From Kovacikia minuta CCNUW1 (GTDB lineage: Bacteria > Cyanobacteriota > Cyanobacteriia > Leptolyngbyales > Leptolyngbyaceae), in contig NZ_CP083582.1 in assembly GCF_020091585.1 (NCBI RefSeq), forward strand, positions 1,488,001 to 1,552,000: a stretch of 64,000 bases of DNA, read 5' to 3'. The position numbers were made by a program, and so were the translations under genes. The first letter of the stretch is position 1; each line of letters opens with the position of its first letter. Shown here piece by piece: positions 37,468-46,186 of this stretch. The notes below the pieces were generated by a model, which ran no database searches, was not told the origin of the DNA, and was given only the letters and a program-made list of their open reading frames with translations.

Positions 37468-38460
37468 CTACCGAAACATACTACTCACTGAGCTATCCTC
37501 ATGAATCCGCCAGATTGTTTCACCCAGAAGGTTTGCGACCGAGAGAACCGTTAATTGAGGGAAGCAATACTCCTTAGGAAGCGGAATTGTATTGGTGACA
37601 ATGACCTCTTCAAACACACCACTCGACAGGCGATTAATTGCGGGTGGGGAAAAGACGGCATGGGTGGCACAGGCATAGACCTGGCGAGCACCTTCTTGTT
37701 TCAATAGACGGGCACCTTCCAGAATCGTGCCTGCTGTGTCGATCATGTCATCGACCAGCACAGCGGTCTTGCCTGCCACATCTCCAATCACATTCATCAC
37801 CTCGGCAACATTGTGCGCCTGCCGCCGTTTATCAATAATTGCCAGGGGTGCATCATTCAACTTCTTAGCAAACGCCCGTGCCCGTGCCACACCACCCACA
37901 TCAGGAGATACCACCACCAGATCATGAAGCTGTTTGCTGGCCAGGTAATCTACCAAAATGGGTGAACCATAAACATGGTCCATTGGGATGTCGAAATACC
38001 CCTGAATTTGGGCGGAGTGCAGATCCATTGCCAGGATGCGACTGGCTCCTGCCTGGGTAATCAGATTGGCGACCAGCTTGGCGCTAATAGATTCTCGTCC
38101 AGCCGTTTTGCGGTCTGCTCTGGCATAGCCGTAGTAAGGGATGACCGCTGTAATTTGGCGGGCGGAGGCACGCCGACAGGCATCAATCATGATCAGCAGT
38201 TCCATCAGGTGATCGTTCACCGGACGGCAGGTTGGCTGGAGCAAATAAACATCACAGCCGCGAATCGATTCCTGAATCTGAATATAGAGTTCACCATCCG
38301 CAAAGCGCTTTCGCACCATCGGCCCCAAGTCCATGCCCAGGTAACGGGCGACTTCTTGAGCGAGGGGAGTGTTTGCCGACCCGGAGAGCAACCGTAAGCG
38401 GTTGTTGTCGTTCAAAGATGGCAGAGTAGTCTGGGGAGAGAGAGTTGCAGAGCGAATCAC
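37468..38460 (-). CDS. prs: Ribose-phosphate pyrophosphokinase
   Basis: 330 residues. It makes PRPP from ribose 5-phosphate and ATP, feeding purine, pyrimidine, histidine, tryptophan and NAD synthesis. Seen: LLSGSANTPLAQEVARYLG at the start, FADGELYIQIQESIRG, PYYGYARADRKTAGRE (ATP site), DLHSAQIQGYFDIPMDHVYG, and the PRPP loop VLVDDMIDTAGTI. The first 20 residues are a cyanobacterial N-terminal extension. Divergent from yqeY, with 424 bases between the starts in which I see no gene. Confidence 0.97.
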   Translation of the reverse strand: MIRSATLSPQTTLPSLNDNNRLRLLSGSANTPLAQEVARYLGMDLGPMVRKRFADGELYIQIQESIRGCDVYLLQPTCRPVNDHLMELLIMIDACRRASARQITAVIPYYGYARADRKTAGRESISAKLVANLITQAGASRILAMDLHSAQIQGYFDIPMDHVYGSPILVDYLASKQLHDLVVVSPDVGGVARARAFAKKLNDAPLAIIDKRRQAHNVAEVMNVIGDVAGKTAVLVDDMIDTAGTILEGARLLKQEGARQVYACATHAVFSPPAINRLSSGVFEEVIVTNTIPLPKEYCFPQLTVLSVANLLGETIWRIHEDSSVSSMFR

Positions 38461-38884
38461 AGCGTGCCCTCAGAAATATTCATCGCAATACTATCATTTA
38501 CGTCTGAAATCCATCTCCCAAATATCGCTGAACTAAATATTCGGGATAAGTAGGAAATTCTAGCCCATGCAGCCTGAATCCGGATCAATTCAATCATTTT
38601 CCTGTCGTTACTTGAATCGCGCCTTTCAGTTAACCTCAGACTATTCCTTTGTAACCTGGAAATCTATCCGTAAGTCTACGCAACCCTCCTATCTAAGTCA
38701 GATCTTTAAACAGATCTTTAAAGGAATTTGATCATTCCTAAACTTTTCACTTCCTATTGTGACATGGGCTTGCGATAGGGCATTCAATGAACCCTAAAAG
38801 CATTCTGGAAAATTGTAAAGGCAGAACGGTGTCCGTCAGAATGTAAGAAGTGCACTGGTCATTGCTGTAAATGAAGGTAGGTTT

Positions 38885-39346
38885 ATGAGTTTGAAGGATC
38901 GCATTACAGAAGACATTAAAACGGCGATGAAAGCTAAAGACAAATTGCGATTAGAGACGGTTCGCAGTATTAAAAAGGCCGTTCTGGAAAAGGAGGTAAG
39001 TGTACGCCCTGCTGGACAGGAAACTTTGACAGAAGCTCAGGAAATGGAGGTATTGGTTCAGCTTGCCAAGCAACGACGGGATTCGATCGCCCAATACCAA
39101 CAGGCAGGTAGAACGGATCTGGCAGATCAGGAATCTCAGGAATTAGCCATTCTGGAGGAGTATCTACCTAAGCAACTTTCTGAAGCAGAGGTGAGTCAGG
39201 CGATCGATGAAATTATTGCCCAGGTCGGTGCTACTTCCGCGAAAGACATGGGCAAGGTTATGGGTCCTGCCATGCAACAACTTAAAGGAAAAGCCGATGG
39301 TAAGAAAGTGCAGGAATTGGTGAAGGCGAAATTAGGTGACAGGTAG
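38885..39346 (+). CDS. GatB/YqeY domain protein
   Basis: 153 residues. YqeY family: MSLKDRITEDIKTAMKAKDK at the start, RLETVRSIKKAVLEKEV, EMEVLVQLAKQRRDSIAQY, and the C-terminal AKDMGKVMGPAMQQLKGKADG. This is the tRNA-binding tail domain of GatB occurring alone; its role in tRNA-dependent amidation is unproven. It stands alone. Confidence 0.93.
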   Translation: MSLKDRITEDIKTAMKAKDKLRLETVRSIKKAVLEKEVSVRPAGQETLTEAQEMEVLVQLAKQRRDSIAQYQQAGRTDLADQESQELAILEEYLPKQLSEAEVSQAIDEIIAQVGATSAKDMGKVMGPAMQQLKGKADGKKVQELVKAKLGDR

Positions 39347-39500
39347 TAGGTGTCAGGTATTAGGGTTAAGAGTTTTAAGTTTTGAGTTGGCAATGGGTCA
39401 TTGGTCATTCGTTATTGGTCATTGGTCATTGGCTATTGACCCTACCACCTACCACCTACCACCTACCACCTCTCCCCTCTGTCAGAATAGGATCACAATT
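39340..39500. repeat. Heptamer arrays (TTGGTCA and CTACCAC)
   Basis: TTGGTCA/TTGGTTA-type units at about 39396-39440 and four CTACCAC units at about 39441-39472, just before the kinase gene. Confidence 0.85.
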
Positions 39501-39523
39501 GCCCAGAACATCTGTCAACCGAT

Positions 39524-42088
39524 ATGCAACCCCCCATCCCTTCTGGAACCGTTTTACAAGACCGCTACCGAATTCTGAGTGTACTTGGACAAGGAGGGTT
39601 TGGTCGTACTTATCTGGCGGAGGATCAAGGGCGGTTTAGTGAGTTGTGTGCGCTTAAAGAGTTGACTCCAGCAGACACGAGCGCCTATGCCCTCGAGAAG
39701 TCGGAGGAGCTATTTCAGCGGGAGGCACAAACGCTTTACCAGATCAAACACCCTCAGATTCCTGAATTTCGGGCAACCTTCGAATACGAGCAACGGTTGT
39801 TTTTAGTTCAGGATTATGTGGAGGGGCAAACGTATCGCAAGCTGCTGGATCAGCGACGATCGCAGGGTTACGCTTTTTCTGAGGCAGAGGTGAAACAGCT
39901 ATTTCTGCAACTGCTGCCTGTACTGGCGTACATTCATAGTAAAAGTATTATCCATCGGGACATTACTCCGGACAACATCATCCTGCGGGCACAGGACCAC
40001 CTGCCCGTTTTGATCGATTTTGGGGTTGTCAAGGAATTGGCGACCAGGTTTCAATCACCGGGATCGATGCTTCCCAATGCAACCGCTCTGCAAAATACAA
40101 CGGTTGGGAAGTTGGGCTATGCGCCGATCGAGCAAATTCAGACGGGCAGAGCCTATCCCAGTAGCGATCTCTATTCTCTGGCTGTTACAGCTGTGGTATT
40201 GCTGACCGGACGGGAACCCCAGGAATTGTTGGATGATGGGACGATGACCTGGTACTGGCAGCGCTGGGTCAGGGTCGATCCAGGTTTTGCTCAAATCATC
40301 AACCGAATGTTGAGCTACCGACCCGGAGATCGCTACCAGTCTGCGATCGAGGTGCTGCAATCGATGCAGACTCCTTCACCGACCCTGCCTCCCCCCACGG
40401 TGACTCCCGCTTACCAACCAGCCGCTTACCAGGCTGCCTCAGACTCCCGTGAGCCAACCATGGCCGTTGCACGGGAACCTGTTGATACGCTTCCCCGTTC
40501 CAGTCATGCTGATTCGGCAATTGTGCCGACTCGCAGTTCGATTTGGGATGACCCACTTGCGGTAACGGCGATTGGCATCGGTTTGGTGATGTTGACTGGA
40601 ATTGGTTCCTGGGCGATCGTCCGAGCAGTGTTGAACCCCAGTTCACCCACGCCAGTTCCCACCCAAACGCAGACCATTACTCCCAGCCCTTCGCCCACGA
40701 CCACTTTTTCCCCAAGACCTCCAAGCCCTACTCCCCCCCCCGAACCAACAACCTCCAGCCAACGCCTAGACATCTCCCCAGACACTAGACTGGTTCAAAA
40801 CGGCAGTTTAGGAGCCAATGAAACCATTAACTACATCATTTCTGCCCAGCAGGGACAACAGTTGAGTGTCTCTGTGGGTGGTGAAGGCGTGTTGATGACC
40901 ATTTTGGGTCCCAATCGGCAAGCAATTGGCAATGATGCACAACGGGTTTCCTTCTGGCAGGGAAGCTTGCCCTTTAGTGGCGACTACTACATCCAGCTTC
41001 GCCCCGTTCAAGGGTTAAATAGAAGCGACTATCGCCTGGATGTCAATCTTAGAAGCGCCCCTCAACCCAGCCCCAGTCCCACCTTTTCTCCCGAACCCTC
41101 CCCCCCCAATATTGACACTCAGCGTGTGAATTTCCCGCCGGGGACAACGGGTACTGTTGTTTCTGACTGGGCCAATCCAAATGTGACGAAGCGATATCTG
41201 GTTAATGCCCGTCGAGGTCAGGTTCTCAACGTCAGAGTGCTGAGTGGTGCCGTCACCCTGAATATCCGCTATCCAAGTGGACGATTGATTGAGGATGCCT
41301 CCAATGTTCTGTCGTGGGAGTCTGAGTTACCTCGGAGAGGAGATTATAAAATCGATGTAATCGCTACCCAGAATACAAACTTCCAGCTTGATATCAGTGT
41401 GCGCGATTTAGTCCAACAGAATAATCAGGGGATGAAAAATACGGGGGGCGGTTGGTTCGGCAGATGGGGAAACACAGGAAATGGCTGGTTCGGCAAGTGG
41501 GGAAATGGTTGGTTTGGCAGGGAAACCAGTCGAGGTGAAAATTCAGGACGTTGGAACAATCAGGATCGCAACCCCGACCGTTCGACTGACGGAAATGCAG
41601 GGCGCTGGAACGATCGCGATCGCAACTCCGATCGCTGGAATGACAGAAATTCAGGACGCTGGAATAACCAGGATCGTAATTCAGGACGCTGGAACGATCG
41701 CGATCGCACCTCCGATCGGTGGGCAGATCGCAACAAAAATTCTGATGGACAGTGGAACCGCGATCGCAACTCCGATCGTTCGAATGATCGCAACTCAGGG
41801 CGCTGGTCTGACCGCGATCGCACCTCCGATCGGTGGGCAGATCGCAACAAAAACTCCGATGGACAGGGCAACCAGGGCCGAGGTAGATGGGCAGACCGCA
41901 ATCGGGATGCAGGAGAGACGAACCGCGAGCGTAACTCGGGGCAGTGGGCAAATCAAAATCGAGATCCAGGTGGACAGGGCAACCGCGATCGTGGAAGATG
42001 GGCGGAGAGAAATACAGACAAACCGGAAAGTACAGGCAGACCGGAAAGCCCGCCAAAACCTGATGCGCCAAGTACAACTGCCCTATAA
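39524..42088 (+). CDS. Membrane Ser/Thr protein kinase with two PPC-like domains and repeat tail
   Basis: 854 residues. Kinase domain about 15-280: glycine loop GQGGFGRTY, Lys45 in CALKEL, catalytic loop HRDITPDN (Asp146) and IDFGVV (Asp165). The usual lysine after HRD-x is Thr. After a proline-rich linker comes a membrane helix (about 345-370), placing the rest outside the cytoplasm: two repeats resembling pre-peptidase C-terminal (PPC) domains (about 413-510 and 533-628), then GGGWFGRWGN repeats and a tail of some 185 residues of R-W-N-D-R-D-R type. In that tail D-R-D-R is written as GATCGCGATCGC, the HIP1 core. Role: phospho-signalling at the envelope. Signal and targets unknown. Confidence 0.92.
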   Translation: MQPPIPSGTVLQDRYRILSVLGQGGFGRTYLAEDQGRFSELCALKELTPADTSAYALEKSEELFQREAQTLYQIKHPQIPEFRATFEYEQRLFLVQDYVEGQTYRKLLDQRRSQGYAFSEAEVKQLFLQLLPVLAYIHSKSIIHRDITPDNIILRAQDHLPVLIDFGVVKELATRFQSPGSMLPNATALQNTTVGKLGYAPIEQIQTGRAYPSSDLYSLAVTAVVLLTGREPQELLDDGTMTWYWQRWVRVDPGFAQIINRMLSYRPGDRYQSAIEVLQSMQTPSPTLPPPTVTPAYQPAAYQAASDSREPTMAVAREPVDTLPRSSHADSAIVPTRSSIWDDPLAVTAIGIGLVMLTGIGSWAIVRAVLNPSSPTPVPTQTQTITPSPSPTTTFSPRPPSPTPPPEPTTSSQRLDISPDTRLVQNGSLGANETINYIISAQQGQQLSVSVGGEGVLMTILGPNRQAIGNDAQRVSFWQGSLPFSGDYYIQLRPVQGLNRSDYRLDVNLRSAPQPSPSPTFSPEPSPPNIDTQRVNFPPGTTGTVVSDWANPNVTKRYLVNARRGQVLNVRVLSGAVTLNIRYPSGRLIEDASNVLSWESELPRRGDYKIDVIATQNTNFQLDISVRDLVQQNNQGMKNTGGGWFGRWGNTGNGWFGKWGNGWFGRETSRGENSGRWNNQDRNPDRSTDGNAGRWNDRDRNSDRWNDRNSGRWNNQDRNSGRWNDRDRTSDRWADRNKNSDGQWNRDRNSDRSNDRNSGRWSDRDRTSDRWADRNKNSDGQGNQGRGRWADRNRDAGETNRERNSGQWANQNRDPGGQGNRDRGRWAERNTDKPESTGRPESPPKPDAPSTTAL

Positions 42089-42089
42089 G

Positions 42090-42183
42090 TTTTAAAGAGT
42101 GCAGAGGAAAAATCGCTTTAACCCCTTTTATCCTTCATCCTTAAGCCTTTATCCTTTCCCTAACCCCTACCACCTGTCACCTC
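42090..42183. repeat. Heptamer tract upstream of bioD
   Basis: TATCCTT/CATCCTT units followed by CTACCAC and CACCTGT units, ending one base before the TTG start of bioD. Confidence 0.65.
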
Positions 42184-42876
42184 TTGAACGCCTTACTCAT
42201 TACTGGAACCGATACCGACGCCGGAAAGACTGTTCTTACAACAGCCCTGATTGCTTATTGGAAAAAGTACTGCACGACCCGATCGCTCGGAATTATGAAG
42301 CCAGTGCAGTCGGGAGTTGGCGATCGTGAACTCTACAACCACCTGTTTACCCAACCCCAGGAAGAAATCACGCCCCTATATTTTGAAGCACCCCTGGCTC
42401 CTCCGCTGGCAGCGGAACAGGAAGGTCGGCGGGTTGACCTGGAAAAAGCGTGGCAAACGTTTGGAGCTTTGCGCCTGAAATACGATTGGATGCTGGTGGA
42501 AGGGGTCGGTGGTTTGGGTTCGCCGATTACCCGCGAAACCACAGTCGCAGATTTAGCCTGGGATTGGCGGCTCCCTGCGGTGCTGGTGGTGCCTGTAAAG
42601 TTGGGGGCGATCGGTCAGGCAGTTGCCAACGTTGCCTTAGCGCGGATGGCACGGGTTCACCTCAAAGGAATTGTACTGAATTGTGTCCACCCCCGCTCAG
42701 AGGCAGAGATTGCCAATTGGGCACCCGCAGATTTAATCCAGTCGCTTACCAGCATTCCCATTCTGGGGCTGATTCCCCATCTGAGCGACCCGACGGATCT
42801 GGATAAACTGGCTCAAGCTGCCTCAAATTTGGAGTTGGAACGGCTAATCCCTTACTCAACTTTGATGACGCCATAA
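42184..42876 (+). CDS. bioD: Dethiobiotin synthetase
   Basis: 230 residues with a TTG start. It closes the ureido ring from DAPA, CO2 and ATP in biotin synthesis. Seen: P-loop TGTDTDAGKTVLTTAL, MKPVQSG, the VEGVGGLGSPI segment and VVPVKLGAIGQAVANVAL. No other bio gene is nearby, which is usual in cyanobacteria. Its 3' end overlaps the 3' end of the opposite-strand DUF4347 gene by 25 bases. Confidence 0.95.
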   Translation: MNALLITGTDTDAGKTVLTTALIAYWKKYCTTRSLGIMKPVQSGVGDRELYNHLFTQPQEEITPLYFEAPLAPPLAAEQEGRRVDLEKAWQTFGALRLKYDWMLVEGVGGLGSPITRETTVADLAWDWRLPAVLVVPVKLGAIGQAVANVALARMARVHLKGIVLNCVHPRSEAEIANWAPADLIQSLTSIPILGLIPHLSDPTDLDKLAQAASNLELERLIPYSTLMTP

Positions 42877-44879
42877 ATATTGGGATTATCGGTGCTGGTG
42901 TTACTGGCTTGCGAGGCGCTGTTGCCCGTGAAATGGGGAAATCGTTTCAATGATCGGACAGAAGGGGCAGCCGCTACCTTTGCCTGCTCTTTTAAGGCTT
43001 CGGTAACAATGAAAATGGCACCCCCCTTTCCCTGACCTGGACTGGGACCAGAACCTCCCAAAGCAGCATTGTTCTTGAAGGTGACATCGCTCAGAATTAA
43101 GCGTCCCGATCTCACAAAAATCCCACCCCCCAAACCACCCCCACTGCCACCGAACCCCAAACCACCATTGCCTGCCCCAAAGCCACCTTTACCCGGATTC
43201 CCTAACTTACCTGGAGTGTGAAAGAAACAGCCCTGCCCCCCAAACCCACCGCTGCCGCCGCCCCCGCCGAAGCCACCGCTGCCCCCATTGCCCCCATTTC
43301 CTCCCTTACCGCCATCTGCAACATCGGCGACCGCGTCCCCCCCCTTGCCACCATCCCCAGCATTACCAAACCCACCAAATCCACCGCCTCCACTAAACGC
43401 CAGGACGCCGATCGCACCCTGCCCATTCTTGATGCCAAAGTCACCAAAAATCCCGATTCCCCCATTCCCCCCATCGCCCCCATTGCCGCCATTCCCTCCG
43501 TTTGTGCCCCCATCGCCCCCATTGCCGCCATTCCCTGCATTACCGAAACCACCAAAACCACCCCCTCCAGCAAAGGCGATCGTACCAATGCCGCCAATCC
43601 CAATGCCATTGACACCAGCGATACCACCCCGGTTGGCATTGAATCTGTTTTGATTGGTTTCAATCTGCAATTCGCTTGAACCCAGGTCGAAGTGCTCCAG
43701 GTTTGTCAAACCCACACCGTTGAGATCAAGAATGCCACCCCGGTTAACCTCGTGGTTGCTTTTGCTGCTCTCAATGCTGCTGTTTACTTTGGGGGTGCGG
43801 TAGGTGCCTGTACCGCCGATCGCCTGGTTATTTTCCACCAGAACACTGCTGAGGGTAACGGTTCCATCATTGATAAACAGCCCACCCCCCATACCTGCCG
43901 CCCCTCCGGCACCCTCCTTACCGTCATCTCCCTGTACCAGGCCATCTGCAATTGTCAAATTTTTAATGCCAACAACCCCCCGGTCAACAAACAAAACCCG
44001 ATTGGTTTTGTTACCGCTAATCCGGTCATCTCCATTTCCGGCGATTAATAGGTTGCTAGAGATTTTAGGCAGGCTGCTCGCAAGAGTAATCGTGCCACTC
44101 ACCTGGCTCAAATCGATCAAATCATCTTCTAGGCTCGCGTTGGCTTCGGCGATCGCCCAGCGCAGAGAACCTTCTCCCTGATCCAGCGTGGTACGCACCT
44201 GAATTTGCTTCAAAACCCCACCATAGGTCGAGCGGACAGCAGGCGAAAATGCCCCAGCCGACTCAATTCTGCCTGTGGCATACTCCAGTTCCCAATTTCC
44301 TTGCAGATGCGAACTTCCGGTTAAATCTGTGGATGCAGCAACGTCTGCCTGGGTTAACTGACTCAATTTTTGGATAAAGGCAGCGCCCTGCTTGTCCTGG
44401 GCAACATTACAACCATAAATCAGGATGTCTGCATTGGCGGTGAGTGAGTTTTTCCACTGCTGCAATTGGTTGCTATAAACAGCCAGGTTATCTTCCTGCA
44501 CCGTATCCACACCTAACTGTAAACTGCCTGAGTTTCCGTGGGAGACAACATGAATCGTATCCAGATTTGCATAATTTGCTAATGTTTGAGTAATTTTTGC
44601 AATGCCGTCCCGTTGCTCAGGATCGAGAAATATGATCGTTGAATCCGTATCCACATTGGCAACCAAAACTTCGGCATGGGCGATCGTGCTGTCAATGAAA
44701 ATAATTTGTTTTGTTCGGGTTACTGCACCCAGTGAAGGGTCAAATGAAAATACACTCAGGCTAAATAGACCTGCAACAACCAGAGCAATTAAAAAAACAA
44801 TCCAAATCAATACGCGGATTTTAGAAGAGAAAATGTGATTCTCAGTCAGTAATAGTAGCGGTGATTGATAGCGGCTCAC
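42852..44879 (-). CDS. DUF4347 protein with glycine-rich PGRS-like region
   Basis: 675 residues. A membrane or signal segment at about 22-46 is followed by DUF4347 (about 58-200), with VVSHGNSGSLQ (His114) and ILIYGCNVAQDK (Cys157) arranged like the His-Cys pair of caspase-like folds. A right-handed beta-helix-type opening follows (GSLRWAIAEANAS, about 240). Residues about 430-620 are long Gly/Asn/Asp-rich repeats (GGNGGDGG, GGGGFGGFGNAG). This architecture suggests a large secreted surface protein. DUF4347 is found at the N-terminus of such cyanobacterial proteins. The catalytic reading is inference. The 3' end overlaps bioD. Confidence 0.85.
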   Translation of the reverse strand: MSRYQSPLLLLTENHIFSSKIRVLIWIVFLIALVVAGLFSLSVFSFDPSLGAVTRTKQIIFIDSTIAHAEVLVANVDTDSTIIFLDPEQRDGIAKITQTLANYANLDTIHVVSHGNSGSLQLGVDTVQEDNLAVYSNQLQQWKNSLTANADILIYGCNVAQDKQGAAFIQKLSQLTQADVAASTDLTGSSHLQGNWELEYATGRIESAGAFSPAVRSTYGGVLKQIQVRTTLDQGEGSLRWAIAEANASLEDDLIDLSQVSGTITLASSLPKISSNLLIAGNGDDRISGNKTNRVLFVDRGVVGIKNLTIADGLVQGDDGKEGAGGAAGMGGGLFINDGTVTLSSVLVENNQAIGGTGTYRTPKVNSSIESSKSNHEVNRGGILDLNGVGLTNLEHFDLGSSELQIETNQNRFNANRGGIAGVNGIGIGGIGTIAFAGGGGFGGFGNAGNGGNGGDGGTNGGNGGNGGDGGNGGIGIFGDFGIKNGQGAIGVLAFSGGGGFGGFGNAGDGGKGGDAVADVADGGKGGNGGNGGSGGFGGGGGSGGFGGQGCFFHTPGKLGNPGKGGFGAGNGGLGFGGSGGGLGGGIFVRSGRLILSDVTFKNNAALGGSGPSPGQGKGGAIFIVTEALKEQAKVAAAPSVRSLKRFPHFTGNSASQASNTSTDNPNIYGVIKVE

Positions 44880-44944
44880 AATTATAGAAATACAGAAAAC
44901 CCCGCCCCATACTTAAATCGAATTTGGGAATTGCAGGGTATTGT

Positions 44945-45075
44945 GTGATACGGAATAGATCAGGTGGTAGCTGGCAGGTGGCAGGTGGTAGGGGTCAGAA
45001 TCGAGCGTTAACTTATCCCTCATTCCCCTTTTCTATCCTCATCCTTTGATCTTCTATCTTTTTTCTCCCTGCCTC
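44945..45075. repeat. Heptamer repeat mosaic between the DUF4347 and ABM genes
   Basis: GGTGGCA/GGTGGTA units at the left and TCATCCT-type units at the right. No gene is seen here. Confidence 0.6.
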
Positions 45076-45084
45076 ACCTTCTGG

Positions 45085-45744
45085 TTAATTCATCAACCAA
45101 TTAAACGCGACCATCATGGCAATCAGCAAGCCACTAATGATAGCGGTTCCGAATGAATTCGTTTTGACGGCGATCGGTTGGTTGGCGGGTTGTAGCCAAA
45201 AGCGAAGCGCTTTCGTTACCAGTGGCATTACAGTCCAGGTTAGAATGGAAGAGGTGATTAAATTATTCACCAGCATAGAACTGGCAGGCGACCAGGATTC
45301 CATAACGCCAAAGTGGGAAAACAGTAGGGATTGCAGCATCACGATCGGATAAAGCCCAAGCACCACTGCAATATTTTGTTTCCATGCGGGAGGCCCCAAG
45401 CCAAACTGTTCTGACTGAGTTTTGGAGGAAAACCAGCCTTCCAACCCCGTGGAGAATGATTTGAACTGATACGATGCAAAGATCTTTTGTCCTGCCTGAA
45501 TTAGCTCTTCCCGCTGCTTCGATTTAAGCCACAGATTCAGATGCTCTGGCGTGTCGAAATGGATGATGGAATACCATTTCAGGTCTTTGCCTTTTACCGG
45601 TGAACAAAGATCAGCCCGCACAAACCCTTCGTATTGTCTTGCTGACCAGGTTAACCTGGCGTGCCACAGCCTAAATGCAAGTCCCCTACCTCTGGGAACG
45701 ATGTGTTCTACGACAAAACTGGCATGCAGAGCTTCAGAGGTCAT
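45085..45744 (-). CDS. Antibiotic-biosynthesis-monooxygenase-like protein with membrane tail
   Basis: 219 residues. The N-terminal 105 residues form an ABM-like ferredoxin fold (FVVEHIVPRGRGLAFRLW, WYSIIHFDTPEHLNLWLKSK). Three hydrophobic helices follow (IAVVLGLYPIVMLQSLLF, LVNNLITSSILTWTVMPLV, AIISGLLIAMMVAFNWLMN). This is the arrangement of COG3224 proteins, whose function is unproven. It is divergent from a short conserved-looking gene downstream. Confidence 0.85.
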   Translation of the reverse strand: MTSEALHASFVVEHIVPRGRGLAFRLWHARLTWSARQYEGFVRADLCSPVKGKDLKWYSIIHFDTPEHLNLWLKSKQREELIQAGQKIFASYQFKSFSTGLEGWFSSKTQSEQFGLGPPAWKQNIAVVLGLYPIVMLQSLLFSHFGVMESWSPASSMLVNNLITSSILTWTVMPLVTKALRFWLQPANQPIAVKTNSFGTAIISGLLIAMMVAFNWLMN

Positions 45745-45836
45745 GCAACTAGGGGATGTTAGAGGGACTTAAACCGTTTATGCTAGAGAATATAAAAGAG
45801 TATCCTATTTAACAGATTTTCAAGAGGAGTTGATCT

Positions 45837-45896
45837 GTGCATCAAGATAATTATCATCTGGTTCGCCAAAGATTAGAAGGGCTATTTCAACAATAG
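45837..45896 (+). CDS. Possible 19-residue leader peptide
   Basis: GTG start with AAGAGGAG upstream; the frame reads MHQDNYHLVRQRLEGLFQQ. It ends 31 bases before the next small gene. It contains the palindrome GATAATTATC, which resembles half of a Fur/Zur-type box. Weak support: only the ribosome site and position. Confidence 0.3.
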   Translation: MHQDNYHLVRQRLEGLFQQ

Positions 45897-45927
45897 TGTA
45901 GACCACCACGAAACTTCGTCCACTGAG

Positions 45928-46173
45928 TTGAAAACGGGCCTCCAGGGAATTTGGCAGAGATTGCGACGTGGTTGGAACCGGGCGATCGTATCCCTAACCC
46001 CCAGTCCTCGTCTATTAAATTATGCCAGACAGAAAAATGTTGAATCCGGTGATTTCGGCTATTGGTATAGCTTTGGTTGGCAAGCCTGGGCTTACAGCCG
46101 CCTGGAATACAATCCTGAAGATCGACGCGGTTGGTTAGAGCAGGTCTATCGCCGCAGCAAATCGGACGGTTGA
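45928..46173 (+). CDS. Small conserved-looking protein, unknown
   Basis: 81 residues from a TTG start. Aromatic-rich second half: NVESGDFGYWYSFGWQAWAYSRLEYNPEDRRGW, with a basic N-terminus (WQRLRRGWNRAI). The composition and the strong Trp/Tyr pattern suggest a real soluble protein; I do not recognise the family with certainty. It converges on a NUDIX gene with 13 bases between the stops. The start codon is uncertain. Confidence 0.6.
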   Translation: MKTGLQGIWQRLRRGWNRAIVSLTPSPRLLNYARQKNVESGDFGYWYSFGWQAWAYSRLEYNPEDRRGWLEQVYRRSKSDG

Positions 46174-46186
46174 TTCAGGTTGCAAT

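Noticed and set aside
41481-42095. Long frames on both strands overlapping the kinase tail
   Set aside because: They arise from the HIP1-rich codon repeats, which keep all frames open. The kinase frame is continuous with a clear domain protein.
43202-43679. Several open frames opposite or across the glycine-rich DUF4347 region
   Set aside because: Pro/Ala/Ile-rich mirror translations of GGN repeats; no start signals or families.
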